A stretch of DNA of 5,949 nt from Actinomycetota bacterium (lineage in GTDB: Bacteria > Actinomycetota > Geothermincolia > Fen-727 > JAQURN01): positions 1 to 5,949 of the forward strand of contig JAQURN010000084.1 in NCBI GenBank assembly GCA_028715585.1, read 5' to 3'. The notes beneath the pieces were generated by a model that had not been told where the DNA came from, searched no databases, and was given only the letters and a program-made list of their open reading frames with translations. Below, one piece after another: positions 1 to 5,623 of this stretch. How positions within the stretch are numbered: position 1 is the stretch's first letter; each line of letters begins with the position of its first letter. Both the position numbers and the translations under genes were made by a program.

Positions 1-55
1 CGACCCGCAGGTCTTGAGGAAAGAGGGGTTTACTTACGAGGGGGTTGGCCGATGA
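1..55 (+). CDS. C-terminal end of a probable UDP-glucose 6-dehydrogenase (5' part outside the window)
   Basis: Reading from base 2, the sequence encodes the last 17 residues of a protein ending in DPQVLRKEGFTYEGVGR, with its stop TGA at 53-55. This tail resembles the usual C-terminus of UDP-glucose/GDP-mannose dehydrogenases (a D-P-x-x-[ML]-R-x-x-G-F-x-Y-x-G-[VI]-G-R pattern), enzymes that oxidise UDP-glucose to UDP-glucuronate in the cytoplasm. The stop overlaps the ATG of the next gene as ATGA, the usual sign of translational coupling within an operon, so the frame is very likely a real gene end. Only the tail is visible, so no catalytic residue can be checked. The family call rests on remembered C-terminal similarity and fits the polysaccharide context. 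A different sugar-nucleotide enzyme remains possible. Confidence 0.55.
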   Translation, partial: DPQVLRKEGFTYEGVGR

Positions 56-738
56 AGCTCTCCATAATCATCCCTGTCTATAATGAAAGGAATACAATCC
101 TGGAGTTGCTTCGCAGGGTTCGGTCTGTGGATCTCGGGGACATCAAAAAGGAAATCATAGTAGTCGATGATGGTTCAATCGATGGCACGAGCGATATCCT
201 TGCTCTCCAGGCTGATTCCACCCTCAAAGTGCTTCATCATCCCAGGAACATGGGGAAGGGCGCTGCCGTGCGGACCGGCATCAAAGAGGCAACTGGCGAT
301 TATATTATCATTCAGGATGCGGATCTCGAATACGACCCAGAGGATTTTCACTTGTTACTTGCTCCAATCCTAAAGAAGAAAGCAGAGGTCGTTTACGGGT
401 CTAGGTTTACCGGCGAACACAGGAACATGCTCTTCTGGCATATGCTCGGCAACAAATTTCTTTCCCTGGTTACGAACATCCTCTACGATACGACCATTTC
501 GGACATGGAAACAGGTTACAAGCTATTTTCTAAGGAGTCTCTGGATGGTATTGAGATTGAATCCAATCGCTTCGAATTTGAGCCGGAGATAACCGCGAAG
601 TTGCTCAAAAAAAAGATAAGAATATACGAGGTGCCCATTTCCTACACCGGAAGGGAATACTATGAAGGGAAGAAGATAACCTGGAAGGATGGGATAACTG
701 CGCTATGGACTCTCATCAAATACCGCTTCGTGGATTGA
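52..738 (+). CDS. DPM1-like family 2 glycosyltransferase (polyprenyl-phosphate sugar synthase type)
   Basis: This 228-residue protein is a complete GT-A fold, family 2 glycosyltransferase. It opens with the nucleotide-binding strand MKLSIIIPVYNE (1-12), then VVDDGSIDGT (37-46), GKGAAVRTG (68-76), the metal-binding DADLEYDP (89-96), YGSRF (115-119), DMETGYKLF (151-159) and FEFEPEITAKL (174-184). The last two are typical of the dolichol-phosphate-mannose-synthase-like subgroup, which moves a sugar from a nucleotide donor to a polyprenyl phosphate at the inner face of the membrane. No C-terminal membrane helices are present, so it is the short, soluble or peripheral form. The ATG at 52 has a GAGGGGG Shine-Dalgarno at 38-44 (7-nt spacing) and overlaps the stop of the gene before. 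The small DMT protein downstream would be a natural flippase partner. The sugar is not determined. The GT2 call is secure and the lipid acceptor is inferred. Confidence 0.9.
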   Translation: MKLSIIIPVYNERNTILELLRRVRSVDLGDIKKEIIVVDDGSIDGTSDILALQADSTLKVLHHPRNMGKGAAVRTGIKEATGDYIIIQDADLEYDPEDFHLLLAPILKKKAEVVYGSRFTGEHRNMLFWHMLGNKFLSLVTNILYDTTISDMETGYKLFSKESLDGIEIESNRFEFEPEITAKLLKKKIRIYEVPISYTGREYYEGKKITWKDGITALWTLIKYRFVD

Positions 739-811
739 GCTCGGCTAGCCCAGTCTATCCTTTCGAGTGGTCCCGATGCTTTTTTTGTTTGGCTAGCGAA
801 ATCGGAGGGCG
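739..811 (+). promoter_or_regulatory. 73-bp intergenic gap with an inverted repeat, T-run and SD
   Basis: The self-complementary octamer GGCTAGCC lies at 743-750 and GGCTAGC recurs at 791-797, so the two can pair as a 7-bp stem around a 40-nt loop. Inside the loop is a T-run (780-786, then GTTT), and a second possible pairing joins CCGAT (773-777) with ATCGG (801-805), next to the Shine-Dalgarno GGAGG at 804-808. This is the largest gap in the first half of the operon. It could hold a weak terminator, attenuator or processing site. No stem sits directly before the T-run in the form of a good intrinsic terminator, and no convincing -35/-10 pair is seen. The repeats are visible, but the role is a guess. 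Confidence 0.25.
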
Positions 812-1291
812 ATGATGTCAAAAACCTTGATAAACGTTTTGCTTCTGGCTTTGAGCATTGTCCTTGCTGTGGCGGGGCAACTTACCATGAAGGCTGGAAT
901 GAACAAGGTTGGTGAAATAAGCGGGGAAGACGTCTCACATCTGGGAAATCTCATTTTGAGGGTGATAAAAAGTGTATGGGCTGTCGTAGGTATTCTCCTA
1001 TATGCGATTTCTGCGGTTTTCTGGCTGGTTATCCTTTCGAGAGTCGATTTGAGCGTAGCTTACCCCCTCGTCGCGGCTGGATACGTTCTTGTAGTCCTCT
1101 TTTCATGGCTTGTGTTCAAAGAGGATGTGAGGTGGGTTACCTGGGTTGGGCTCGCACTCATAGTTGCCGGCGTCATACTGGTAGGACAGGGGCTAAAGGG
1201 GAAAAGCGGGGAAGGTGGTAGATTGGAGCAGAAGCCGCAAGCCCATGTTTGCGAGGTCCAAGAGAAAACCGGGATTAGCTCTGGACTATAA
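812..1291 (+). CDS. Small DMT/EamA-family membrane protein (ArnE/EmrE-like, possible lipid-linked sugar flippase subunit)
   Basis: A 159-residue integral membrane protein with four predicted helices at about 6-24, 54-74, 82-102 and 108-126. The first helix ends in the pattern AGQLTMKAGM, and helix 3 begins DLSVAYPLVAAGYV. Both are typical of the small four-helix members of the drug/metabolite transporter superfamily (EmrE, ArnE/ArnF). Such proteins work as dimers, and ArnE/F flips undecaprenyl-phosphate-aminoarabinose. Next to a DPM1-like transferase, a flippase role for the polyprenyl-phosphate sugar is reasonable but inferred. GGAGG at 804-808 lies only 3 nt before ATG 812 but 6 nt before ATG 815, so the true start may be 815. 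After helix 4 comes a hydrophilic tail of about 33 residues (127-159), longer than is usual for these proteins. Its stop overlaps the next start as TAATG. Confidence 0.82.
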   Translation: MMSKTLINVLLLALSIVLAVAGQLTMKAGMNKVGEISGEDVSHLGNLILRVIKSVWAVVGILLYAISAVFWLVILSRVDLSVAYPLVAAGYVLVVLFSWLVFKEDVRWVTWVGLALIVAGVILVGQGLKGKSGEGGRLEQKPQAHVCEVQEKTGISSGL

Positions 1292-2514
1292 TGAAACTAG
1301 TGCACCGTCCCATAGGTAGGTTGACGCACCGAGAGGGTCATTCTGCGCCGCGCCAGCAAGGCTCGCGACCGAAGGCGTACTGGATGTACTCCGAGGGAGC
1401 ACAACGAAGCTTTCGGGACGTGCGGGGCACTCGAATGCCAAGTTATCTATGGGACGGTGCACTGGTCTCCATCATTCTCATCAATTTCAATGGTCTTGAG
1501 GATTTACCTGGATGTCTTGAATCGATAAGGGCTCAGGATTATCTGCCTATCGAGTTTCTTGCTCTGGACAACCACTCCACTGATGGTTCGACCGATTTTC
1601 TCGAGAAATTCTGTTCTGACGATGAAAGCAGACGGCGGTTTATCCTCCCCCCAAGGCTTATTCGCAACAAGACAAATCTTGGCTTCAGCCGTGCTTTGAA
1701 CTTGGGCATAAGGGAGACCCATGGAGAATACGTTATGCCTCTCAATACCGATATCGTGTTGAAGCCGGATTTCGTGTCCAAGCTCGTTTCCGCGATTGAG
1801 GAAGTGGGCGCGGGGAGTGCTTCAGGGAAACTGCTCCGCTTTCCTCAATTCGGGGAGAGGGAAGTGATTGATTCGGCAGGCCATGTCATTTTCAAGAACC
1901 GTCTTGCTCAGAACCGTGGAGAGGGGGAGGTAGCAAATTCTTTCTATCTGGCGCGCGAGCCCGTTTTTGGCACCTGTGGAGCCGCTGCCTTGTATTTAAG
2001 GGAGATGCTGGAGGATATAAGGGTTGGAAGGGAATATTTCGACGAGGATTTTTTCGCTTTTTGGGAGGACGTGGATGTTGACTGGCGCGCGCGCATGAGA
2101 GGTTGGGAATGCATCTATGAACCCAACGCTATTGCGTGGCACAGGCGGGGAGGAGCGGGATATAGGAAGTCTTTACTGGTTGAGTATCACAATTATAAAA
2201 ATCGCTATTTGATGATTCTAAAAAACGATACTCCCTTTTACTTCTTCAAGAATTTTCCGGGTATCCTTCTGACCGAAGTCTTGAAAGCGGGAGCGCTTTT
2301 TCTTCGTTGCCCCCGAGCTTTGCTCTCGCTTTTTGAGTTTGCGCGCCTTCTTCCCCTTATGCTCGAAAAAAGAAGGATAATACAAGCGAGAAGGATTGTT
2401 TCAGCCAAAGAACTTGATTGCTGGTTTGAGCCCTTCGACTACCGAAGGTGGATTAAGAGACACCTTTTTGAGAGAGGAGAAATGAAAAGCGAAGGAGATT
2501 CGAAGAAGTATTGA
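1291..2514 (+). CDS. WbbL-like family 2 glycosyltransferase carrying an in-frame 55-residue N-terminal insertion
   Basis: A 407-residue GT2 enzyme of the rhamnosyltransferase/WbbL-like group. The catalytic fold begins late, at VSIILINFNG (59-68), followed by LDNHSTDGST (92-101), NKTNLGFSRALNLGI (126-140), the metal-binding LNTD (151-154), FGTCGAAALYLRE (226-238) and the acidic WEDVDVDWR (258-266) with H284, where the catalytic base of the family lies. A basic C-terminal part ends near residue 407. Residues 4-58 match no part of a GT2 fold. They are encoded by a palindromic element (1299-1463) and are Arg-rich. ATG 1291 overlaps the previous stop (TAATG) but has no clear SD, so it probably depends on coupling. 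In-frame ATGs inside the element at 1384 (GAAGG at 1371-1375) and 1435 (GGGG at 1424-1427) are alternative starts. Its end overlaps the next start as TTGA. Donor and acceptor are unknown; GDP-rhamnose is plausible from the neighbours. Confidence 0.9.
   Translation: MKLVHRPIGRLTHREGHSAPRQQGSRPKAYWMYSEGAQRSFRDVRGTRMPSYLWDGALVSIILINFNGLEDLPGCLESIRAQDYLPIEFLALDNHSTDGSTDFLEKFCSDDESRRRFILPPRLIRNKTNLGFSRALNLGIRETHGEYVMPLNTDIVLKPDFVSKLVSAIEEVGAGSASGKLLRFPQFGEREVIDSAGHVIFKNRLAQNRGEGEVANSFYLAREPVFGTCGAAALYLREMLEDIRVGREYFDEDFFAFWEDVDVDWRARMRGWECIYEPNAIAWHRRGGAGYRKSLLVEYHNYKNRYLMILKNDTPFYFFKNFPGILLTEVLKAGALFLRCPRALLSLFEFARLLPLMLEKRRIIQARRIVSAKELDCWFEPFDYRRWIKRHLFERGEMKSEGDSKKY
1296..1319 (+). repeat. Left arm of the terminal inverted repeat (24-nt RNA helix)
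   Basis: This arm pairs antiparallel with 1443-1466. Pairs 1299-1315 with 1447-1463 are all Watson-Crick. The helix extends to 24 pairs in RNA if three G-U pairs are allowed (1298-1464, 1316-1446, 1319-1443) and stops at 1295/1467 and 1320/1442. All three mismatches at DNA level are G-U compatible on the coding strand, which hints that the RNA helix may matter. Confidence 0.9.
1299..1463 (+). mobile_element. 165-bp palindromic (MITE-like) element inserted in frame in a glycosyltransferase gene
   Basis: The segment is bounded by a perfect 17-bp inverted repeat, AGTGCACCGTCCCATAG at 1299-1315, whose reverse complement lies at 1447-1463. It is 165 bp (55 codons) long and about 61% G+C, against about 43% in the 120 bp after it. 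Joining base 1298 to 1464 gives ATG-AAA-CTG-GTC-TCC, an ordinary GT2 start in the same frame. The interior offers several hairpins: CGCGCC/GGC-GCG (1349-1354 with 1360-1362 and 1365-1367), GGcGTAC/GTACtCC (1374-1380 with 1386-1392), CGAA/TTCG (1405-1408 with 1412-1415) and GGCA/TGCC (1426-1429 with 1436-1439). No transposase fits inside, so it would be moved in trans. The target-site duplication is ambiguous; ACT at 1296-1298 and 1461-1463 is one candidate. No family is recognised with confidence. In-frame palindromic elements are known from Rickettsia, but homology to them is not claimed. Confidence 0.8.
1443..1466 (+). repeat. Right arm of the terminal inverted repeat
   Basis: The partner of 1296-1319. 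Its perfect core (1447-1463) ends in GGTGCACT immediately before the codons for the first beta strand of the glycosyltransferase (GTC-TCC-ATC, residues V59 onward). In mRNA the two arms would close a long basal stem around an interior of about 123 nt with several smaller hairpins. Confidence 0.9.
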
Positions 2515-3398
2515 ACAAGGTCGCGGCAGTGGTAATCAATAGAAATACAAAGGAGTTTCTTGGAGAATGCTTACGCTCGCTTTTGGAGCAGGATTTCGAC
2601 GAGGGGCTGTCTATATGGGTGGTTGACAACGGCTCATCCGATGGAAGTCCACAGATGGTGCTTCGGGAATTTCTGGAAGCGAACCTGGTGTGGAACACGG
2701 AGAACCATGGTTATGCCCGCGCTTGCAACCAGGGGATTCGCCATACCGTTGAGCCTTACATCCTGATACTCAACAGCGATACCAGGCTATCGAAGGGGAC
2801 GGTGAAAGAGGTTTCCGATTTTTTTGATGCCAACCAGAAGGCAGGGATAGTTGGCCCCAGAATACTCAATCCCGATGGGAGCATCCAGTATTCATGTCGT
2901 AAGTTTCCTTCTATAAAAGAAGCGTTTATGCATGCTTTTTTAGGTTTAGTCATGGCAAACAACCGCTACTCGGCAGAATATAAGGATATGGAGTGGTCTC
3001 ATGATTCGGTCAGGGAAGTTGATTGGGTTTCGGGTGCGGCAGTGGGCATCAGAAGAAGTTTTGTCGAAGATGTGGGGGGTTTTGACGAGGGCTACTTCAT
3101 GTATGTGGAGGATGTGGACATCTGCCGCAGGGCGTGGGACAGCGGTTGGAAGGTCTATTACCTTCCCCGCGGGGATGTCACCCATCATGTCGCTATGACC
3201 ACCCGGAGCACCTCCATCAGGGCGCTTTTTTATCACCATGCGAGCATGCTGCGTTTTCACCTGAAGTTCTACCAGGGTCCGTACAAGCGTTTGGTAAACG
3301 CTCTGGTAGCACTGGGCGTGACTGCGCGCTTTGCCTTGATGGTAGGGATGAATGGTTTTGACAGGCTCCGAAAGCTATTTGGTACTCTAACGGCATGA
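2511..3398 (+). CDS. WbbL-like family 2 glycosyltransferase (probable rhamnosyltransferase type)
   Basis: A 295-residue complete GT2 enzyme. Motifs in order are the N-terminal strand VAAVVINRN (4-12), WVVDNGSSDGS (36-46), ENHGYARACNQGI (64-76), the metal-binding ILNSDT (86-91), GPRILNPDGSIQ (115-126), VSGAAVGIRR (173-182) and FDEGYFMYVEDVDICRR (191-207) with its acidic ED pair, followed by H225-H226. This order is typical of WbbL-like transferases, which add rhamnose and related sugars to cell-wall or O-chain glycans from a nucleotide donor in the cytoplasm. The start is TTG 2511, overlapping the previous stop as TTGA. AAGGAG at 2492-2497 is rather far (13 nt), while GAAGAAG at 2502-2508 is closer but weaker, so coupling probably drives initiation. 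The frame upstream has no ATG or GTG before a stop at 2469. The GDP-D-rhamnose genes downstream suggest the donor; the linkage is unknown. Confidence 0.9.
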   Translation: MNKVAAVVINRNTKEFLGECLRSLLEQDFDEGLSIWVVDNGSSDGSPQMVLREFLEANLVWNTENHGYARACNQGIRHTVEPYILILNSDTRLSKGTVKEVSDFFDANQKAGIVGPRILNPDGSIQYSCRKFPSIKEAFMHAFLGLVMANNRYSAEYKDMEWSHDSVREVDWVSGAAVGIRRSFVEDVGGFDEGYFMYVEDVDICRRAWDSGWKVYYLPRGDVTHHVAMTTRSTSIRALFYHHASMLRFHLKFYQGPYKRLVNALVALGVTARFALMVGMNGFDRLRKLFGTLTA

Positions 3399-3414
3399 TA
3401 ATTGGGAGGCAATA

Positions 3415-4371
3415 GTGCAAAAGGTTCTCATCACCGGCGCGGACGGTTTCGTGGGAGCACATCTCATAAGGGAGCTCGAGGAGAATACAGACTGGTTACT
3501 CTTCGGGATAGGCTTAAAGCCTGGTGTGGGGGTGGAGGCAAAGCGACTCTCTTATGAAGTGATTGATATTACCGATTGTAGGGAGGTGGAAAGAGCGCTT
3601 GCGGCATGCAAGCCCGATGCCATCTTCCACCTTGCTGCCCAACCATCGGTCGGGCTTTCCTGGAGTGACCCAATGAAAACTTACGATGTGAATTTCATGG
3701 GACAACTCAACCTGTTCGAGTCGGTGAGAAAAATCGGCATCCCTTGCTCTATCCATGTTGCTTGTTCCAGCGAAGAATACGGTGTTATTTCACCAGAAGA
3801 CTTGCCGATTACCGAGGATAACCCGCTTGCGCCACCGAGCCATTACGCCGTTAGCAAGGCTTCGCAGGAGCTTTTAGCTCTGATGTATTACAGGGCTTTT
3901 GGCTGGAGGGTTGTTATAACGAGGGGCTTCAATCAAGCAGGACCTGGGCAGAGCCCTGATTTTGCTATTTCTTCGTTTGCCAGACAGATAGCGATGACAG
4001 AACAAGGCATCACCAAGCCCGTAATCAAAGTCGGAAACCTAGATGCTAAAAGGGATTTTACCGATGTGAGAGATACTGTAAGGGCATACCGCCTGATAAT
4101 GGAAAAAGCCTCTCCTGGAAGTATTTATAACGTGTGCAGTGGTCATGCCTGGGCGATGTCGGAGATTCTGGAGAAGTTGCTTTCGATGTCCGAGGCAAGT
4201 ATAGTTGTGCGGAAGGACCCTTCCCGCCAGAGACCCAGCGACATACCCGTGGTACTTGGTGATAATTCGCGCTTGAGGGAGGAATTGGGGTGGAAGCCGG
4301 AAATACCTATCGAGAAGACTCTTGCTGATACCCTCGACTATTGGCGCGAAGCAGTAACCCTGGAAGGTTGA
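3415..4371 (+). CDS. rmd: GDP-4-dehydro-6-deoxy-D-mannose reductase-like SDR enzyme (GDP-D-rhamnose forming)
   Basis: A 318-residue extended short-chain dehydrogenase/reductase. The Rossmann motif is GADGFVG (8-14), then FHLAAQPSVGLSW (71-83), the serine-containing SSEEYG (118-123) and the catalytic pair Y144-x-x-x-K148 in HYAVSK. Downstream, FNQAGPGQSPDFAISSFARQ (172-191), RDFTDVRD (213-220), YNVCSG (238-243) and RPSDIPVVLGD (273-283) are characteristic of Rmd, which reduces the 4-keto group of GDP-4-dehydro-6-deoxy-mannose to give GDP-D-rhamnose. The dehydratase Gmd is a paralogue and the main alternative, but the RPSD and QSP motifs favour the reductase. Length is close to the usual 300-320. 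The start is GTG 3415 with GGGAGG at 3404-3409 (5-nt spacing). It lies 16 bp after the transferase gene and 46 bp before the pyrophosphorylase, consistent with one transcript. Confidence 0.82.
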   Translation: MQKVLITGADGFVGAHLIRELEENTDWLLFGIGLKPGVGVEAKRLSYEVIDITDCREVERALAACKPDAIFHLAAQPSVGLSWSDPMKTYDVNFMGQLNLFESVRKIGIPCSIHVACSSEEYGVISPEDLPITEDNPLAPPSHYAVSKASQELLALMYYRAFGWRVVITRGFNQAGPGQSPDFAISSFARQIAMTEQGITKPVIKVGNLDAKRDFTDVRDTVRAYRLIMEKASPGSIYNVCSGHAWAMSEILEKLLSMSEASIVVRKDPSRQRPSDIPVVLGDNSRLREELGWKPEIPIEKTLADTLDYWREAVTLEG

Positions 4372-4403
4372 AGTTTCGAAAGGCTTGCTTTATGAAGCTC
4401 GCT

Positions 4404-4410
4404 GGAGGTG
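4404..4410 (+). promoter_or_regulatory. Strong Shine-Dalgarno that fixes a TTG start
   Basis: GGAGGTG ends 7 nt before TTG 4418. No ATG lies at the expected N-terminus, and translation from this TTG gives the standard family beginning (MKAALLVGGYGTRLRP). It therefore supports TTG as the true start. Confidence 0.75.
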
Positions 4411-4417
4411 AAATTAT

Positions 4418-5536
4418 TTGAAGGCAGCATTACTTGTAGGAGGCTATGGAACGCGTTTGAGGCCTCTTACACTCACAACTCCAAAACCCATGCTTCCGCT
4501 TATAAACACGCCTTTTCTGGAGACCAAGCTTTTGCATCTTCGCGAGCATGGTATACGAGAGGCAATTCTTTCAACCGGTTATCTTCCCACCGTCTTTGAT
4601 GAGTATTTCGGGGATGGATCGCGGCTGGGCATGAAATTGACTCATATTACCGAAAGCAAGCCGCTTGGAACATGCGGAGCAGTTAAGAATGTGGAGAAAC
4701 TCTTGGGCGCTGAGCCAGTGATAGTATGCAATGGAGACATCCTGACTGACTTGGATGTGCGCGCGCTTGTGGATTACCACCGTGCCAAGGGTGCTCTTGT
4801 TACCATAAGCCTTGCTCCCGTTGAAGACCCGACCCAGTATGGGCTCGTTCCACTGGATGAAGATGGCAGGATAAAGGAATTTTTAGAGAAGCCTTCCTGG
4901 GACCAGGTTGAGACCAATCTTATAAACGCTGGGACGTATGTTCTGGATCCGCTTGTTTTGAAGAAGGTTCCTCGCAACGAGAACTACTCTTTCGAGAGGG
5001 AGTTGTTTCCCGAACTCCTCGAGAAAGGAAAACCTCTTTACGGCTTCCCTTCTGACTGCTACTGGTTGGACCTTGGGACTCCTGAGAAGTATTTGAAAGC
5101 TCACGAGGATATTCTCGAAGGAAGAATAGAAGTTTCAATTAAGGGGAAGGAGATAGAGCCGAGGGTTTTTATCGGCAAGAAGGTGAGGATAGAAAAGGGA
5201 GCAAAGCTTTTGTCGCCGGTGGTAGTGGGGGACGAAGTCACAATCGGAGCGGATGCTTGCCTGGGCCCCTGTGTTTGTGTGGGGAACAAAGTGAACATCG
5301 GCGCCGGTTCGCGTGTGGAGGATTCTGTGATCATGAACGGCGTTACCATTGAGGCGGAATGCGAGATTAAAGGGAGCGTAATTGGAAATAATTCGTATGT
5401 GGGCAGGAGAACACGCGTTTCCGATTGCTCTGTCCTTGGCGATAATGTACGGATAGGGGATGGTAACGAGCTCTCGAGAGGAATTCGCATCTGGCCTTCC
5501 ACGGTTATAGATTCTGAAAGAATTAAATTTGGCTGA
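4418..5536 (+). CDS. Mannose-1-phosphate guanylyltransferase-type NDP-sugar pyrophosphorylase with left-handed beta-helix domain
   Basis: A 372-residue two-domain enzyme. The N-terminal nucleotidyltransferase domain (about 1-235) shows GGYGTRLRPLT (8-18) with the catalytic KP (23-24), LGTCGAVKN (83-91), CNGDILTDLD (104-113), EKP (157-159), NAGTYVL (170-176) and WLDLGTPEKYL (216-226). From about 245 to 365 there are hexapeptide-like repeats rich in V/I-G-x-x (for example VVVGDEVTIGADACLG, 268-283), which form a left-handed beta helix. This is the GMPPB/Mpg1-like architecture, joining mannose-1-phosphate and GTP to GDP-mannose. It differs from the classic bacterial ManC type, so no symbol is given. 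Glucose-1-phosphate specificity cannot be excluded from motifs alone, but the flanking Rmd and Gmd genes argue for mannose. It starts at TTG 4418 with GGAGGTG at 4404-4410. No phosphomannomutase is visible in the window. Confidence 0.83.
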   Translation: MKAALLVGGYGTRLRPLTLTTPKPMLPLINTPFLETKLLHLREHGIREAILSTGYLPTVFDEYFGDGSRLGMKLTHITESKPLGTCGAVKNVEKLLGAEPVIVCNGDILTDLDVRALVDYHRAKGALVTISLAPVEDPTQYGLVPLDEDGRIKEFLEKPSWDQVETNLINAGTYVLDPLVLKKVPRNENYSFERELFPELLEKGKPLYGFPSDCYWLDLGTPEKYLKAHEDILEGRIEVSIKGKEIEPRVFIGKKVRIEKGAKLLSPVVVGDEVTIGADACLGPCVCVGNKVNIGAGSRVEDSVIMNGVTIEAECEIKGSVIGNNSYVGRRTRVSDCSVLGDNVRIGDGNELSRGIRIWPSTVIDSERIKFG

Positions 5537-5623
5537 GTCCATCGGCCTTGAGTGCTTGTTTTATCTTTGACTGTAAGTTAAATTTGCCTTTTTAGCGGGA
5601 GTATAGTTTCTGGAGGTGTGAAG
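5537..5623 (+). promoter_or_regulatory. 87-bp gap before the dehydratase gene, possible weak promoter
   Basis: A small stem GGCTG/CGGCC (5531-5535 with 5543-5547) spans the stop codon and is followed by T-rich sequence, but without a compact T-run it is a poor terminator. TTGACT at 5567-5572 resembles a -35 box; 17 bp downstream lies only TTTTAG (5590-5595), a weak -10. TATAGT at 5602-5607 resembles a -10 but has no partner at the right distance. An internal promoter is possible, with low confidence. Confidence 0.2.
5612..5617 (+). promoter_or_regulatory. Shine-Dalgarno choosing between two GTG starts
   Basis: GGAGGT directly abuts GTG 5618 but lies 6 nt before GTG 5624. The second spacing is normal and the first is not workable, so the gene most likely starts at 5624, giving MKVLITGITGFVG. 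Confidence 0.75.

Noticed and set aside
1..51. N-terminal extension of the first glycosyltransferase (its frame is open to the window start)
   Set aside because: The GT2 fold begins exactly at MKLSIIIPVYNE with a good SD at 38-44. The upstream bases are better read in the second frame as the tail of another gene.
1321..1350. TTGACG inside the palindromic element as a -35 promoter box
   Set aside because: The sequence 16-18 bp downstream is GC-rich and has nothing like a -10 box.
1299..1463. Element as a CRISPR repeat, group II intron or intact insertion sequence
   Set aside because: There is one copy and no spacer pattern, it is far too short for a transposase or an intron with reverse transcriptase, and no intron domain V-like motif was identified. 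A non-autonomous palindromic element fits better.
2946..3260. Minus-strand 104-codon frame
   Set aside because: It is entirely antisense to the conserved GT2 motifs of the gene at 2511-3398, with low-complexity composition typical of shadow frames.
4408..4599. GTG-initiated 63-codon frame at the start of the guanylyltransferase gene
   Set aside because: It is out of frame with the conserved protein. Its GTG overlaps the SD that serves TTG 4418.
5101..5542. Two long overlapping minus-strand open frames (133 and 135 codons)
   Set aside because: They lie wholly inside the guanylyltransferase gene, antisense to the repetitive beta-helix part, have no SD and show no family motif. They are shadows of the + strand gene.
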